From: Anaeramoeba flamelloides
Taxonomy: Eukaryota; Metamonada; Anaeramoebidae
Reading direction: 5' to 3'
DNA: 64,000 nt
Assembly (NCBI GenBank): GCA_027625915.1
Contig: JANTQA010000032.1
Coordinates: forward strand, 13,346,001 to 13,410,000
Each line of letters starts with the position of its first letter. Within the stretch, counting starts at the first letter, position 1. The translations under genes and the position numbers were made by a program. Under the pieces are notes generated by a model. The model saw only the letters and a program-made list of their open reading frames with translations. It ran no database searches and had not been told where the DNA came from. Shown piece by piece: positions 1-13,900 of this stretch.

Positions 1-3000
1 TGAAATGGTAAAATCTTTTTTACTTTTTTTTATAATTTCTCTTTTTTTTTATTACTCATTTTTCTTCCAATTCTTTTTGTTATCTTCATATTTTGAATAA
101 ACTCTACACTTAAATTCATTTTTTGGGTTATATAGTGGGACACAGCAGGTAAGTTTTTTGGTTTTTTTTTTTGCATACTTTTGAAACTTTAACATTTTGA
201 AGATTTTGTATTTTTTAAAATTTTTTTAGTAAAATGACTTTTTTTATTGATCAAGATTTGTCAAAATATTGCTATTACTCTCCAAAAGAACAAAGATTGG
301 AGAACAGTATGTTTGGTTGAGATTTTAGTTCATCGTTAAGGGATTAGAGTCTACCAAGGAGAAGCCTAGGAACAAAGTATGTTGTTATTGGACCTAATAA
401 CATTAGTGCTATATGGTTCAAATGTCTCTAAAAAATCGATTAGTCAAGTAGTAATATTTATTGATTCTCATCAATTTAAAATGATCTATGTATTAGTAAA
501 AAAAACCCAACAATTTCAGAATAAAATCTGCATTTTGCCATAAATTTAAAGGCTGAATTATCAATATTCGACTACAAAGTCATAAAATATCTTTCTTAAA
601 TTTGTGGATAAATGTAGATTAGTTACTAAAAAATTCGTTTTTTTTTTTTTTTTTTTATTGTAATTTAAGGGAGGAGTTTAGAATTCCTCTTGTTTGCCCG
701 AATTCCCAAACTTGAACTTAGAAATCCTATAATAGATTCAAACATAGTCTTCTTATCTACTAGAGCTAATAAAGATATTGAATCTTGTTTATTAATAATA
801 TTATTAATATTATTATTATTTAAAATAAGTGAAAAATAATTTTTTTCTAATTCAGAAATCCAGATTTTACGATTATTTTCATAGCCTGGGCAGTTGTTAG
901 GTTTTCCAGAATTTAAAAGAATTGTGTAAAATCTTTGATTTTACTCTATTCTTTTAAATTCTGGAAAACCGCCGTTAGCTTTTTTTTAATTTGAGAAATA
1001 GAAAGAAAATTTCTAAAATTTTTTTTAATTTCTCAAATTAAAAAAAATCTAGGCACTTGACGAAACGATCACAGAGAAAATGATCCAAATCTTCAATGAT
1101 ATCCAAATCTTTATTTATTTTACACAATTGACAAAATTGTGAATTATTTTTGTTCATAAAATAAGAATATCTATTAAGATAATTTGTAAAATTTCGTAAC
1201 TTTAGAATAGAAGTTGAACACTTCCATTTTAAATATTTTTGCAGTTTGTTAATATTTAACTGTATCAAAATTATTTTCAAATAATTTTGTACTTTCCAAC
1301 TTGGACTATTTTTTAATTGATTAATTCGTTAATTTTCGAGTTCATATTCTAATTCTTTTAAATTTCGAGCTTTCCAATTAATGTTTTCTGTTTCTTTTTC
1401 TCTGAAGGGGAGAAGATTTATTAATTTATCAAATCCCAAAATTTTTAATTTTTGAATTAATTTGAATTTTCTTTTGTAAATTGTGATTCTTGCCAAATCA
1501 ATTTTTGCTTCAGTTTTATAGATAAGTCTTGGGGAATGTGGGTTTATTAATAGCGATTCTGTGATTTTCTTATTAATCCAAATATGAATTTTTTTGAAAT
1601 CAGATTCTGTAAAGTCAAATATCTCCAACCCATATAATAGTTGACTATGTAAAACGGCTTTAAAGAATTGAATTTTTAACCCATTAGAAAAATTCCTTTC
1701 TTTAAAAATATGTCAGACTTTTTCAAAATTATTATTGACCTTTTCAAAGTTAAATCTTAGGTGAGTTTTTTTGTCTAACCAAATACCAAGATATAAAATT
1801 TCTTTTGGTATTAGGGTTTTTTTTGTTTTATCACCATTTGGATTCATTCCAAAATCTTTTATTCTTTTATATATTTTTTGTAATTGACAATTTATTTCTA
1901 TCATTGATCCTTTCGTTATTAATATCAAATCATCAGAAAAAAAAAAATTCTTTTTTTTTTAAAAAATTAAATAATTAATAATAAATTTTTTTGACAAATT
2001 ATTTCTCAAATCATGGAAATATATTGATTCTACAAGTATCTTTATAAAAAGCAAACAAAATTAATCAGTCTTTGTGCTTTTATGTTGATGATTATTAAGT
2101 TAATCTTTGAAATTCAAAAATTAGTAAAATAGTTACTTTTGGAAGCTCTAAATCTAAATTATTAAATACCAGAATACTGTATTTTGGTTTTCTATTTTTA
2201 GATAGGGAAAAGGAATTAAAAAAAATTTTTTCAAAATGAAAATTTTTTAATTGTGATCATTAGTAAAAAATGTAATAATTTATTGTGCAATAAGATTTAT
2301 AATAGATTTTTTAGAGTCACAGAAACTATTTGAGCTGTGGTGCACTAATATCATTTATACCCAATTACAACATACTTTGATTGTAAAGAAATCTATGGTG
2401 ACGCTAATCCCTTAAATCGTCAAAATTGATAAATAATAGTTGTGGAAAAAAAGTTAAACATAATTTTTCATGAGGAACCTGAATAGAAACTGAAAACTAA
2501 AAGTTAAATCAATAAAAAGAAGAAACAAAATAACTTCAAATAATAAATCATTCAATTATTTTCAATCGTACCCAAACAAAAACGATTTAAATCTTCTTGA
2601 TTTTTGAAATTGTTGGTGCGGTTTTGGAGATCTCAAAATAAGTCAATTTTTAGAACAAATTTTTAATAATTGATCAATCAAAGAAAAATCCAGATAAAAG
2701 ATAGTAATAAACTACTGTTATTGTGTTGAGTCCTTCGTTTTGTCTTTATTTATTTATTTATTCTTTTATTAATTGATCTTTTAATTTTCATTTTCAGGTT
2801 CTATTAATGTTGCCAATTAAAAACTATTTTTCCTTTTTTTCCACAATGGCAATTGATTTTTTTCTTCTTTTTGGGTTTTTTAAAAATTAAGGACCACTAA
2901 AAACAAAACCACAATGAGGGGCATATGGTTCAAAACCTTGTTGAATTATAACCTTTATCTCTAAAGATCCAGAATAAACATAAAATTGCAAATTTTTAGG

Positions 3001-6000
3001 AATTTGAAATTTTATACCAATCAAATTCTAAATTGTAAGTGAAGGTAATAAAAATCAAAAACCAACCATTATTTTTTAAATCAATTATTATCTAGTTTAT
3101 AATTACAACCTTTGAAAAAAGAAAGTCTTATCAATAATGGCTATGAAAAACACTACCAACTTATAAAAAAGAATTTGTTCGGTATAAAATTTCAAATTCC
3201 TAAAAATTTGCAATTTTATGTTTATTCTGGATCTTTAGAGATAAAGGTTATAATTCAACAAGGTTTTGAACCATATGCCCCTCATAGTGGTTTTATTGTT
3301 GATAAGTCTTAAAGAATCTCGGGGTTTGAGGCTAATTGAGGATTACTTGTATCTATAACTACATATTTATTGAACTACAAAGATTGTCAAGTCAAAAAAA
3401 ATTGTAAAAAATTGAAAATATAAGAGTTTCTTTATCAAAAAAATTTCAGATTGGGTAAAAAATAAATTTTTTTGTTTCCAAATCCAAAATTTTACTTGAA
3501 AAGTTTTGAAAACACAAATTTTGGAATGACTTTGCCTGCCGGCCTTCTTTCCAAGTATTATAAAGTTTAAAACTAGGGCACAAATACACTTGAATAAAAT
3601 TTAGATATTTGTTTGTGTTCAATGTTAAAAAAAAGAGTACATTAAAAATTTTATCCTTGATTTATTCAGCAAATCCCAAAAAATTTAAGATCAATAAAAC
3701 GATTTCCATGCAAAATTCCCTAAAATCTTTTAATTTGTAATATTTTGAATTTCCTTTATCAGGTAATCAATGAAACCATTTTTTGTATTTACAACATTGG
3801 ATTTGGTTTGTCTCTTAACCTTAAATCCAGGGATTACTGAAATTTGAAAGAAATTTCGTCTGATTTTCTTTTTTCAAGTACTTTGATCTCTCTTTCTTTT
3901 AACATTGTTATTTGAAATCAAAATATCACAAGACAATAACTAAAAAAGAAGATCTCCAAATAGAATGAATCTGATAATTTCAATTCACCTCTTTGAAACT
4001 CAAAAAAAGAAGAAGAAGAAAAAAAAAAAAGATACAACTATATATTAAAAAAGTGAGTAATGAAAACAATTAAAAGTGGATTTTCAAACTGCTAGAAAGA
4101 TTTAATCAAATTGTTTGATAAAAACATTTTAAAACTTTCATTTCTAAATTTTTTTTTAATATAGATGTAATTTAAATTATTTTTTCTCATTTAAAATTCA
4201 AATAAAGGCCAGAGTTCATATTTTGATTCCTTTTCGAAAAAAAACCCTCAAATAATTCTTTCATTGATTCCATGCAATCAAAATATCATTATTTTATTTC
4301 AATAATTGATATCAACTTATTTCTTGTTTAAATTTGAATTGATTTAGAATCACATCATTCTCATATTTATTAATTAATAAATATTTTTTTAAAGGCTTAA
4401 AAAGAATTCAATATTTCTGAAAAAAATAAATATTTAAGGATTTTAATTCTTAAAATATTAGTTTTAATCATTATTTCATCAATACTGATGTTTTTTATGT
4501 AATTTACTGATGAAAAAAAATATTTTACTTTAAAATAAAAATAAAAAAAAAAAACTTTTTATTTCAATATTGAGTTTTGATACCATATAAAAAATTTTTT
4601 TTTGATCAAATTGAATCATAATTAAATGATTTTTAATTTCTTTAAAAAATTAGTCTTAAAATAAACTTTTAAAGTCGTAAAATGTTAATAAAAACCGATT
4701 CCATTGGAATCAATTTAATATTATGATTCCAAAATTAAAATTTTTGTGATTCTAAAAATTCAAAAAAATGGAATCATTTTGCAAACTCTGATACTAGTAA
4801 TTTAAAAATTTTAAATTTTGATAAAATTATTTTTATTTTTAAAAAGTTTAAATCCGAATTCATTTATCTACAGTTGATGAAATAAAAATATAATCAAAAT
4901 CAAACTCCTTATCTCAGTTAAAATAAGTGATTTTTTTTTTTTCTTTATTTTGTTAGGAATTCACAAATTCAATAATTTTATCGTTTTTATATACTAATTC
5001 AAACAAAAAAAGAATGTTTAAAATTCAAATTATAATAAAATCTTTCTTTTAAATCAACCCATTTGATTTAAGATTAACAATAAAATTTTCAATATGAGTC
5101 TATATACAGTCAATTCAACTTTTAATACACAAACTTTCATGGAAATTTAATACATAAATAAATTTCAAATTAAGGCAGATTTTTTGAAAATATATTTTAC
5201 CTCAGGGTTAATTTACATAGAATCAGAATTTTTGTACTTTAATTTTTTATTTTTTTTTAACCACAAATTCCGATTAAAGTTTGTGCCTTAAAAGTGGAAC
5301 TAACTGTATATATACTCATTTATTTAATATTAAGTTGGTAAATTCTAATAAAGACAAATAAAAATTGAAATAATTTAGGGATTAAATAAAAGAATACAAA
5401 AAAAAATATTAAATTCTGTGAGCAGTGATATTATCTTGTTTTATTATTTTTTGAATTAAAAAAACTCAAAAATTAAGATCCAATAAAAAACTAATAAAAG
5501 TAAAATTTTAACTAGTTTTATTCAAATTCGTTTTTCTCCCAATTTTTTTATAAAAAGAAAATTATTAAATTGATCTAATTTTTATTCTATAATAAAAAGT
5601 ATTTACTTTTTCTTTTCCCATTTTCATAACCCTTGACTTTAAAATGTAGTTATTCTATAGAAATATTAATTAATATATTTTAATATAATTTTCTTTGAGA
5701 TAATTTTTTGGGATTAAAAATAAATAGATTTAATCAAAACATTGTAAAATATTAAGAATTATTTTGAAAAGAATAGGTTTCATCAATAAATTTTTAGATC
5801 CATTCATTTTATAAAACATTTTATTTACAAGTATTTTTAGGAATGTAAAAATATATTTTAAAAAACTTTTAATCTTTTCAAAATTTCGTTTTTTTATCTT
5901 TTTGATATAAATCTCAAAAATAGATTAGGTACTCATATTTTTTACCATTTTTACCCCGGTTAAATATTATTTTAATTAGGAAGAAGAGTTTAAAAGTAAA

Positions 6001-6942
6001 ATGAACAAGTTATTGTTTTCTAATACAGAGACTCTGAAACATACCAATAAGAGTAACTTGAACATAAAAAAAGTAAAACAAAAGACAAAAACATCAAGGA
6101 TCAAAAAAAAAAAAAAAACAAAATAAGACTAAAAATAGAAAGAAATTAATAACCACATTCCCCAAATAAACAGACATTATCAACTATCAAACTAAACTAA
6201 ATTAAGAAAAACTAATATGATTGTGTTTTTGAGGGTGTTCTTTATTGAATGGTGAACATTTTTATTTTATTTTTGTAAAATTTTCCAATTGCTTATAATA
6301 ACTACCTCTCTTTGCCTAATTTTTTTACACTTTTTTTTTCTTGTTTTTTTATTGTATCAATTTTCTCTATTATGCTTTTTTTACAATAAAAATAATTTCT
6401 TATTTTTCTTAATTTTCTCTATATAATCTTTTCCAAATTATTTCAAGAAAATACATTTTTTCCATTGGATTTATAATACTGCCAAAGTTATAATGATGAT
6501 ATAAATCACTTAATAAAGTTTTTTATTATAACCAAGAATAGGTTCTATCTTTTGATATTACCGCTCTCCTGATTTATATAAACTCTTTTTCAAAAATTGT
6601 GACTCACCTGAAATAATAAATTGAAAAAAAAAATTTATCCTTTAGTATTCAAGAACAATTAATAACTAAATATGATTTGTAATTCACTTTTAAGTCATTC
6701 TAAATCTATAAAAGCATGATATATTAAAAATTAAAAAAAAATAAAACCAAAAAATAAAAAAAAGTGAGTCACAATTTTTGAAATGAGCATTACCCATTTT
6801 TTATTAATGAACTTTCACTGAAAAAAAGTTGAACAACAATATTTTTTATGAATAATTAAATCCATTTTCAAAGACATTGCATCGTCTCAATTTTCATAGT
6901 GATTATTTGTCTTTTCGAAGATCTCTTTTTTTTTCCACATGA

Positions 6943-6986
<44 letters not shown>

Positions 6987-7881
6987 AATTTTCAAAAAAA
7001 AAGAAAAAGAAAAACAAAAGAAAAACAAAAATTTGAAAAAGCAAAACTAACATTTGAAAAATTAGAAAAAATGATTCTGATCCAAAAATCTGAAAATATT
7101 TTTTGTTAAGAATACTGGAATAAACCCTCAAAACAACTCCCATTAACATTATAAAGTGAGTCAAAATTTATGAAAAATAGTTTATATATAAACTCTGTTT
7201 CAGTCTAAGGGCCCAACATTTTTTTCAAATATCAATTATTTTATATAATTGACCTTTGAAGAACAAATAAGAAATAAAGAGAATAATACACTTCAAAGAA
7301 ATGTTGATACATATCTGAAAGAAAACTATTTAATCAATAGCTTTTCTTAAAAATTGAAAAACTCAAATTCTTAGTTCTCTATTGAGAAAAACAACAATGT
7401 TCGTTTTGACCTTCTACTGGTATTTGAATAATAAATATGAAACATTTTTCACTTCATTTTCCATACTTTTCTTTTAGAAACCAAGCCCCCAAACAAAGTT
7501 TGTTGGTATTTGTGGTCTCTATTTGAAAAAGGAAATGAAAATGAAGTGAAAATTTTTCACATTTATTAAACAAATATCAAGATCAAAGATCGAATTGAAA
7601 TGCAATAGAAATCAATAGATTTCTCAACAATCTTTACATGGTTTCAATGGCATTAGAATAACACGTTTTTACCAAGTGACTTTTGATCTTGCAATAAAAA
7701 CTTTTTTTTCAAATGAATGACGTTTTAAAAAAAAAAACGAAAAAAAAAAACAAAAATGTGTAGAAATGTGAAAAAATGATTTCAATTTTGAAAATTTCCA
7801 AAATAAAATTTTTCTTCTAATATCTATGCAAACCCTTTAAACACGTGTATTATACCATCACAACTGGGCCCCTTTGACTGA

Positions 7882-7926
<45 letters not shown>

Positions 7927-10900
7927 ATTTACAGCTATTTTTTTAGTTAAAAGAATATTAATAAGATTCCATATCAAACTAAATTTGAAATAACTTTATT
8001 TTAGATTAAGTAAATCTAAATACAATCCGAAAATTTCGTAATTTAAGTATTTTTTTCAATGGAAAATGGATTAACCCCCCTTATTTTCTTAACAGTAATA
8101 TAAATGTTTAAAAATTATATATTTTTAATAGGTAAATATAAAATATTTTTTAAGAAATTAACTAGAAAAGTATTTTTTTTTTACAAATATGAAAGATCAT
8201 GATTATAATACTTTTTGAAAATAGACATTTTCACTTTATTAAATTGATTTTTCTTATATTTCTGAACTTTTGGTAAATATTATGTGAATAAAATATAAAA
8301 CAAATAAATAATCATCAAATTTTTTGGAATATTTTTTTTACACCTCTGATTCTAATTATTATTATTTTTTTGATATCTATTTTTTTATTTATTTTTATAT
8401 TGTTATAGGATATCAAAAATATCAATCTTTACTTCCGCTGTATTATAGGTATGTCTCACACAAACACACAAATATTTATAATTTTTTTTTTTTTTTGGCT
8501 GTATTTAAAAAAAAATTTTTTTAAAATAATCAGTTGAATGAATTTCAATTTTTTAAATTTTTTTATTTAACTTAGAATAAAGATAAAGAAAGATTGTTAT
8601 TAGTTTAAATGTTAAGAAAAATTATAAAATCAGTTGATTTTTAAAAATATTCTTTAAAGTGAAATATTTTGAAATTACAATTTAAATTTATTTATTTATT
8701 GTGAGAAAGGAGTAATCAAATAAAATTATCTAAATAAAAAAGAGAAGAAGAAAAATAATTAAAACATTAAAGTAAAAAAATAATATATCATTTACATGAC
8801 CAAATTAAAAATTATTTTTTGTCCTGAAACAGGAGGAGTAAAACCCGATAGAAAGATTATTAATAATAAGAGTCTACAAACTGTGATTAATAAATTGGTA
8901 TTCCACTACTCCGAAAAGTGGGGCACTATGTACCCGAGATTACAATTTATATTTTACAAAATGGAAATTAAACTTAAAATTATTTTTTATAATTTTACGT
9001 AATTAAAGAAATATCTCTTTATGTAAAAAATAATTTATCTTGTCAATATTTTACTTCTAACGAATTATTATATTTTGATTAATAATTTTTTGAAATTTTT
9101 GATTAATTCGATAACAAGAAATAAAAAACAGTAATAAATGAAAAGTTTAAGAATCATTTTTTTCATTATATTAAATTTAAATTTAGTTCAAGAACTACTT
9201 TTCCAGAATTTTGAAATTTTATAAATAAACCATAAATATCTATCCACAAACACTAAAAAAAACAACCAGTAATTTAACAGATTCATAAAATAATAAAAAT
9301 ACGATCAATGTAATTATTATTTCAATTATCTTTAAAACTTTGAAACTTCTGTTTGAAAATGTGGAAAATATAATTTTAGCCAAATAAAATGAGAAAAAAA
9401 AATCTTTGGGAAATTGAAATAAAAAACAAAACAAATTTCAAATATATTTGATAAAAAAAAATTATTTTTAGAGAAAAACACTCAAAAAATTATTGGATTA
9501 TAATCAATAAATTATTAAATTTATTGTTATTGAAAACAATATTTTATATAAGAACTTTTCTTTTGAAAGTTTGAGTAAAATTTATTGAAAAATTACAATA
9601 AAAATACAAAAATAGAAACTATTATAAATAATGAATAAAAAAAAAATTGGATCAAAACAATTTATGTTCCACTTCATGATTTTGTGACAATAAATGTTTT
9701 TAAGTGACATATTTTTGTATAAATGTAGTAAAAGAAATGATACTCTATAAATAAATTATTATTTTGTTGATAAAAATTAAACATTTTACCCTATTTGTTA
9801 ATTTATTTTTAAAAGAAAAGTCACAATAAAGCCCTAAAAACCATTCAAAAAATAACATTCAGGTAAATTTATTCAAGTTGTTTGATTTTAATTTTACTAA
9901 GAATATATTCAAAATCTGCTACTTTTCCATTTTTGAAACTGTTATTTCTATCGTTAATTTTAAACTGATCTCAATAACGAATTCTTTCAATATATTCCAT
10001 TTTTGGTTTAACAGAACATAAGATAATTAATCTTGGTTAATTTCCCAGAATGAGACTTTAGTTTGAATAAGATGAGATAACCCAAAATTAAAATTTCATA
10101 TCGCCCTAAATAAAATAGCAAATGTGAAAAGTATAGAATACTTTTTTGATCTCTTCTCAAATTAATCTAGTTATTTCTTTTCAAAATAAATGGAATTGGA
10201 AAAGGGAATTAAGTTTTTTTTTTCCGAAAAAATCAAGAAAATATTGACATAAATTAGCTTGAACATAACGCTTTAAATTTATAAAAGCTTAAAGAACAAG
10301 CAAAACTTATAAGTATTTAAAAAAGTATTTAGATGTCAAAAAAAGATAAAAAAAAAAATATATATTTAGATTTAGAAATTAGAAAAGTTCTGTCAAGTCC
10401 TGTAGAGTCCCGTAGAGTCCCGTAGAGTGCCTAGGTTTTTTTTTTTTAATTTTTGAAATGAAAAGAAAATTAAATAAATTTTAGGTTTATTTCAAAAATT
10501 AAAAAAAACCTAACGGAAGTGTACCTAGCTTTTCCAGAATTCAAAAGAATTGAGCAAAATCTATGATTTTACTCTATCCTTTTAAATTCTGGAAAACCTA
10601 ACGTGGGGTGTCTTCAAGTACCTAGCTTTTCCAGAATTCAAAACAATAGATTAAAATCAAAGTTTTTACTCAATTCTTTTGAATTCTGGAAAACTTAACT
10701 GCGTTTTTTTTAATTTTAGAAATAAACCGAAAATTAAATTAATTTTCTATTTATTTCTGAAATTAAAAAAAACCTAACGGAAAAGTGCCTAGGTTTTCCA
10801 GAATTCGAAAGAATTGAGCAAAATCTATGATTTTACTCTATTCTTTTAAATTCTGGAAAACCTAACGGCTGTAGGGAGGAAATTAATTTCTACCCTTCAA

Positions 10901-13900
10901 AATGAAAAAAAATAATATTAATTCTTAAAACAAAATTTTTTATTTTACTTTTAGCAGGTTAGTGTACCTTGAGAAACCAAACTTTTCAATACTATATATA
11001 AAAAGTATTTCTTTAAAGATCTTTCATTAAATAGTTAACTAAATGGATTTACATTTTGATTTTTTTTGAAAAACTAAATCACAGAGACCTCTGTCTCAAA
11101 TTTTGATTACTTTTTGATTTTTATTTTTTACATGTCAATTCAGCCACTTTGGTGTTTAAAAAAATTTAAATTAGTTTTACAAGGTGTCTTCAAAATGATA
11201 AACCATGAAATAATTGTAAAATAGAAGACATTAGGTTTCTGTGTTTCTGTTATTTGAAATTGATAATAAATTAATATTTGGATAAGAATTTTAATATGGG
11301 GTAATGTATTTTGATTTTCATACTTTAAAAAAAAGGCATTTTTAAGCCAAAAATGAGCTTCAATAGTTAAAAACGAAAATTAATACAAATTTTTTTTTTT
11401 TTTTGTAACGATTAAAAAGATTTGATTTAAGCGAATTGATAAAAATTTTTGATCTTTGAAAAAAAAAAATTAATAACCAAAAATAAAGTAAATATATCAC
11501 CAATCCTTTCAGTACATAATTATGTTTTCCAAATATTTAACAGAAAGAATTCAGAAGGTTTAAAAATGTATAATTGTATAAAAAAATGTATTTTTTGTTA
11601 TTTCGAAGATTACTAAAGTATTAAAATTAAAAATTTAACTTTGAAATTGTAAAATAAGCATATTAACGATCAAAATTATTTACAAAAATATTTTTTTATT
11701 TTGAATTAACTATTGATAATTATCTATATATTATTAGTTATTCGAACTATATATATATATATATATATATATATCTTTAAAATGTTTATTAAATTTCAAG
11801 AAAAATATTGAAATTACAATCTCAATATTTTTTTCTTAAAAATTTAACAAAAAATACAAAATAAATTATAATATATTTTATTATTTTTGATATCATATCA
11901 TTTATTCTCTTCTTTTATTTTGATATATTACTCTCTTTTTGATTTATTCTTTCAATAAAATGAAAAGTAAACTGAATTTCAGTACATAAAAACAAAACCT
12001 ACATAAACCTCCCAGGTGGTAACAAAATATAAAACCATGAACCCATAAAGTTCTGGAAAAATAAAAAAAAGAAGTTTTTTAATATGTAACCATTGTTTTC
12101 TTATTTAATCTCTCATTTTAAATAGAATAAAAAACAAATTTTAATCATCAAAAAAAATATGATTGAATTTTCTCAAAACATTCTTGTTATTTTTACTTTA
12201 TGAAATACAAAATATAAGAAAATGGAAAATTTTAAAATCTGATCATTTTCAAATTTGTATTAAATATCGACAATCTCTTCAAAAGTCACAGAAAAAATTT
12301 ATGGAAAATTTCATTAATTTTATTTTTAGTTTTTTATGAATTCAAAATAATATAAATGCTTTTAGAATATTTTTATTAAAAAAATGAGGTTGATATATTA
12401 CAAGAATATATATATATATATATATATATATCATTATCAAGAATAAACCTGAAAATCTAAGGTTATCTAATCAAACAGTAATTATTTTAAGTTTCATAAA
12501 AACAAGATGGGTTGGTAAAATATTTACCATTTATTATTTTTTTTTTTTTTTTTTTTTAGTATTTTAAATCAATCTTTTTCATTTTTTTGAAAAATTTGAA
12601 TCCAATCATAATCCCTATTAATTTCAAAAGTGATTAAATTTGGGATTTTATATTTCCTTTAATCAAACTTAATTAAACTATATAAAATAAAAAACATGTT
12701 TAGATCTCAAAGATCATTCACATATTAACCTTTTTTGATATATTTTCAATTAGAAACACCATTTTAGAAAAAAAGATAAATAAAAATTCAAACATTTGAA
12801 AAATTGAAATAGTAAAAGAAAAATAAAATAGAAAATTCATAGAAATTAAATGATAATATAATTACTTTTGATCTATTTTTAAGAAGTAACATTTCAAATA
12901 ATATAAAATTCAATTTTTTAATATATTATAAACAGTTAAAAAAATAAAAAAAAAATACAATTTCGTTCTATAATTGTTAATAGAATTAAAACAATTTACT
13001 AAAATATTTTTTATTTATGCTAACTCCAAAATTTTTAGAAAACTAAATTGAGTTCAAAATTCTTCTAATAACTAGGAATATTCTACTAACACTCTTTGAA
13101 TTAGAAGACAAAATTTTATTCACTTCAAAATTCTCACTTTAACAAATTATGTGTTGTTTTAACTTTTTTTGTTTTTTGTTTTCGATTTCTTTTTTCGAAT
13201 TAAGTAACAGTTTACATTAGATCGAAATTTTTTTTTCAAATGATTGATCTTAGGTTAGAGTTGAGTTACTTTAAATAGAAACCATCAATAACAAATTAGT
13301 TGATGTTTTCTAACAATTTAATCAATCAATCTTTGATGGGTGAAATTTCAACAAATTTATCGAAAATACATTTTTTTTTGTTGACTCACTTAAAATTTTT
13401 TGATCCATCGATTTAATTTTTATTTTGAGTTATAATTATTTATTTTTTGTTTTGTGTGCATTGTTAATTATCAATAAAAATTATAAAAATTTCAATGAAT
13501 TAAATAATAATTTTAATTAAGTATTTGTCATGAAATTTTATTTAACAAAATTTTTCTTTTCAAAAATTGAATTTTGGTTTTTCAAAAATTTTTAATAATA
13601 TTTTATCTTATTATTTTTATAAAAAAGATTGTAGATAATAAATCATATTCTAATTAATTATAATATAAATACTGAATGTATTGTTAATCGTAAATAAATT
13701 AGATTTAATTTTGAATATCTTATTATTTTTTTATTATTTCACATTCTTTATTTAAAAAATAGAGGAGTAAAAATAGTTATATTATTCTTTTCTTTAGCAG
13801 AAAAAAAGACATGGGACGAAATTCCATTTTATCTAAGAGAGAAAAAAAATAATTCTGAAACATCTTTAATACTTCTTGTAGGAACAAACAGTGATTTGAA

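Larger units (their letters stand above)
340..2411. mobile_element. Kolobok-family MITE (TTAA) carrying a LINE insertion
   Basis: The element is flanked by TTAA (336-339 and 2412-2415) and has inverted ends GGGATTAGAGTC and GACGCTAATCCC. Copy B has the empty site near 26.42 kb with a single TTAA, so the insertion happened after the duplication. Its outer 300 and 430 bp match the whole of the 747-bp element at 47695-48441 in reverse orientation. The middle is a 1.3 kb LINE fragment. Confidence 0.82.

Noticed and set aside
207-330. A reading IDQDLSKYCYYSPKEQRLEN after a TTTTTTTAG acceptor, conserved in both copies, as a further exon
   Set aside because: Joining it to the 13-nt exon gives an immediate stop in the required frame, and the G domain is complete without it. 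Conservation is no more than that of the surrounding intron.
6868-7164. A 98-codon minus-strand open frame
   Set aside because: It spans a poly-A run inside a MITE and has no meaningful composition.
10388-10868. A CRISPR array
   Set aside because: The repeated units are palindromes separated by short near-constant joints, without unique spacers, and the genome is eukaryotic.
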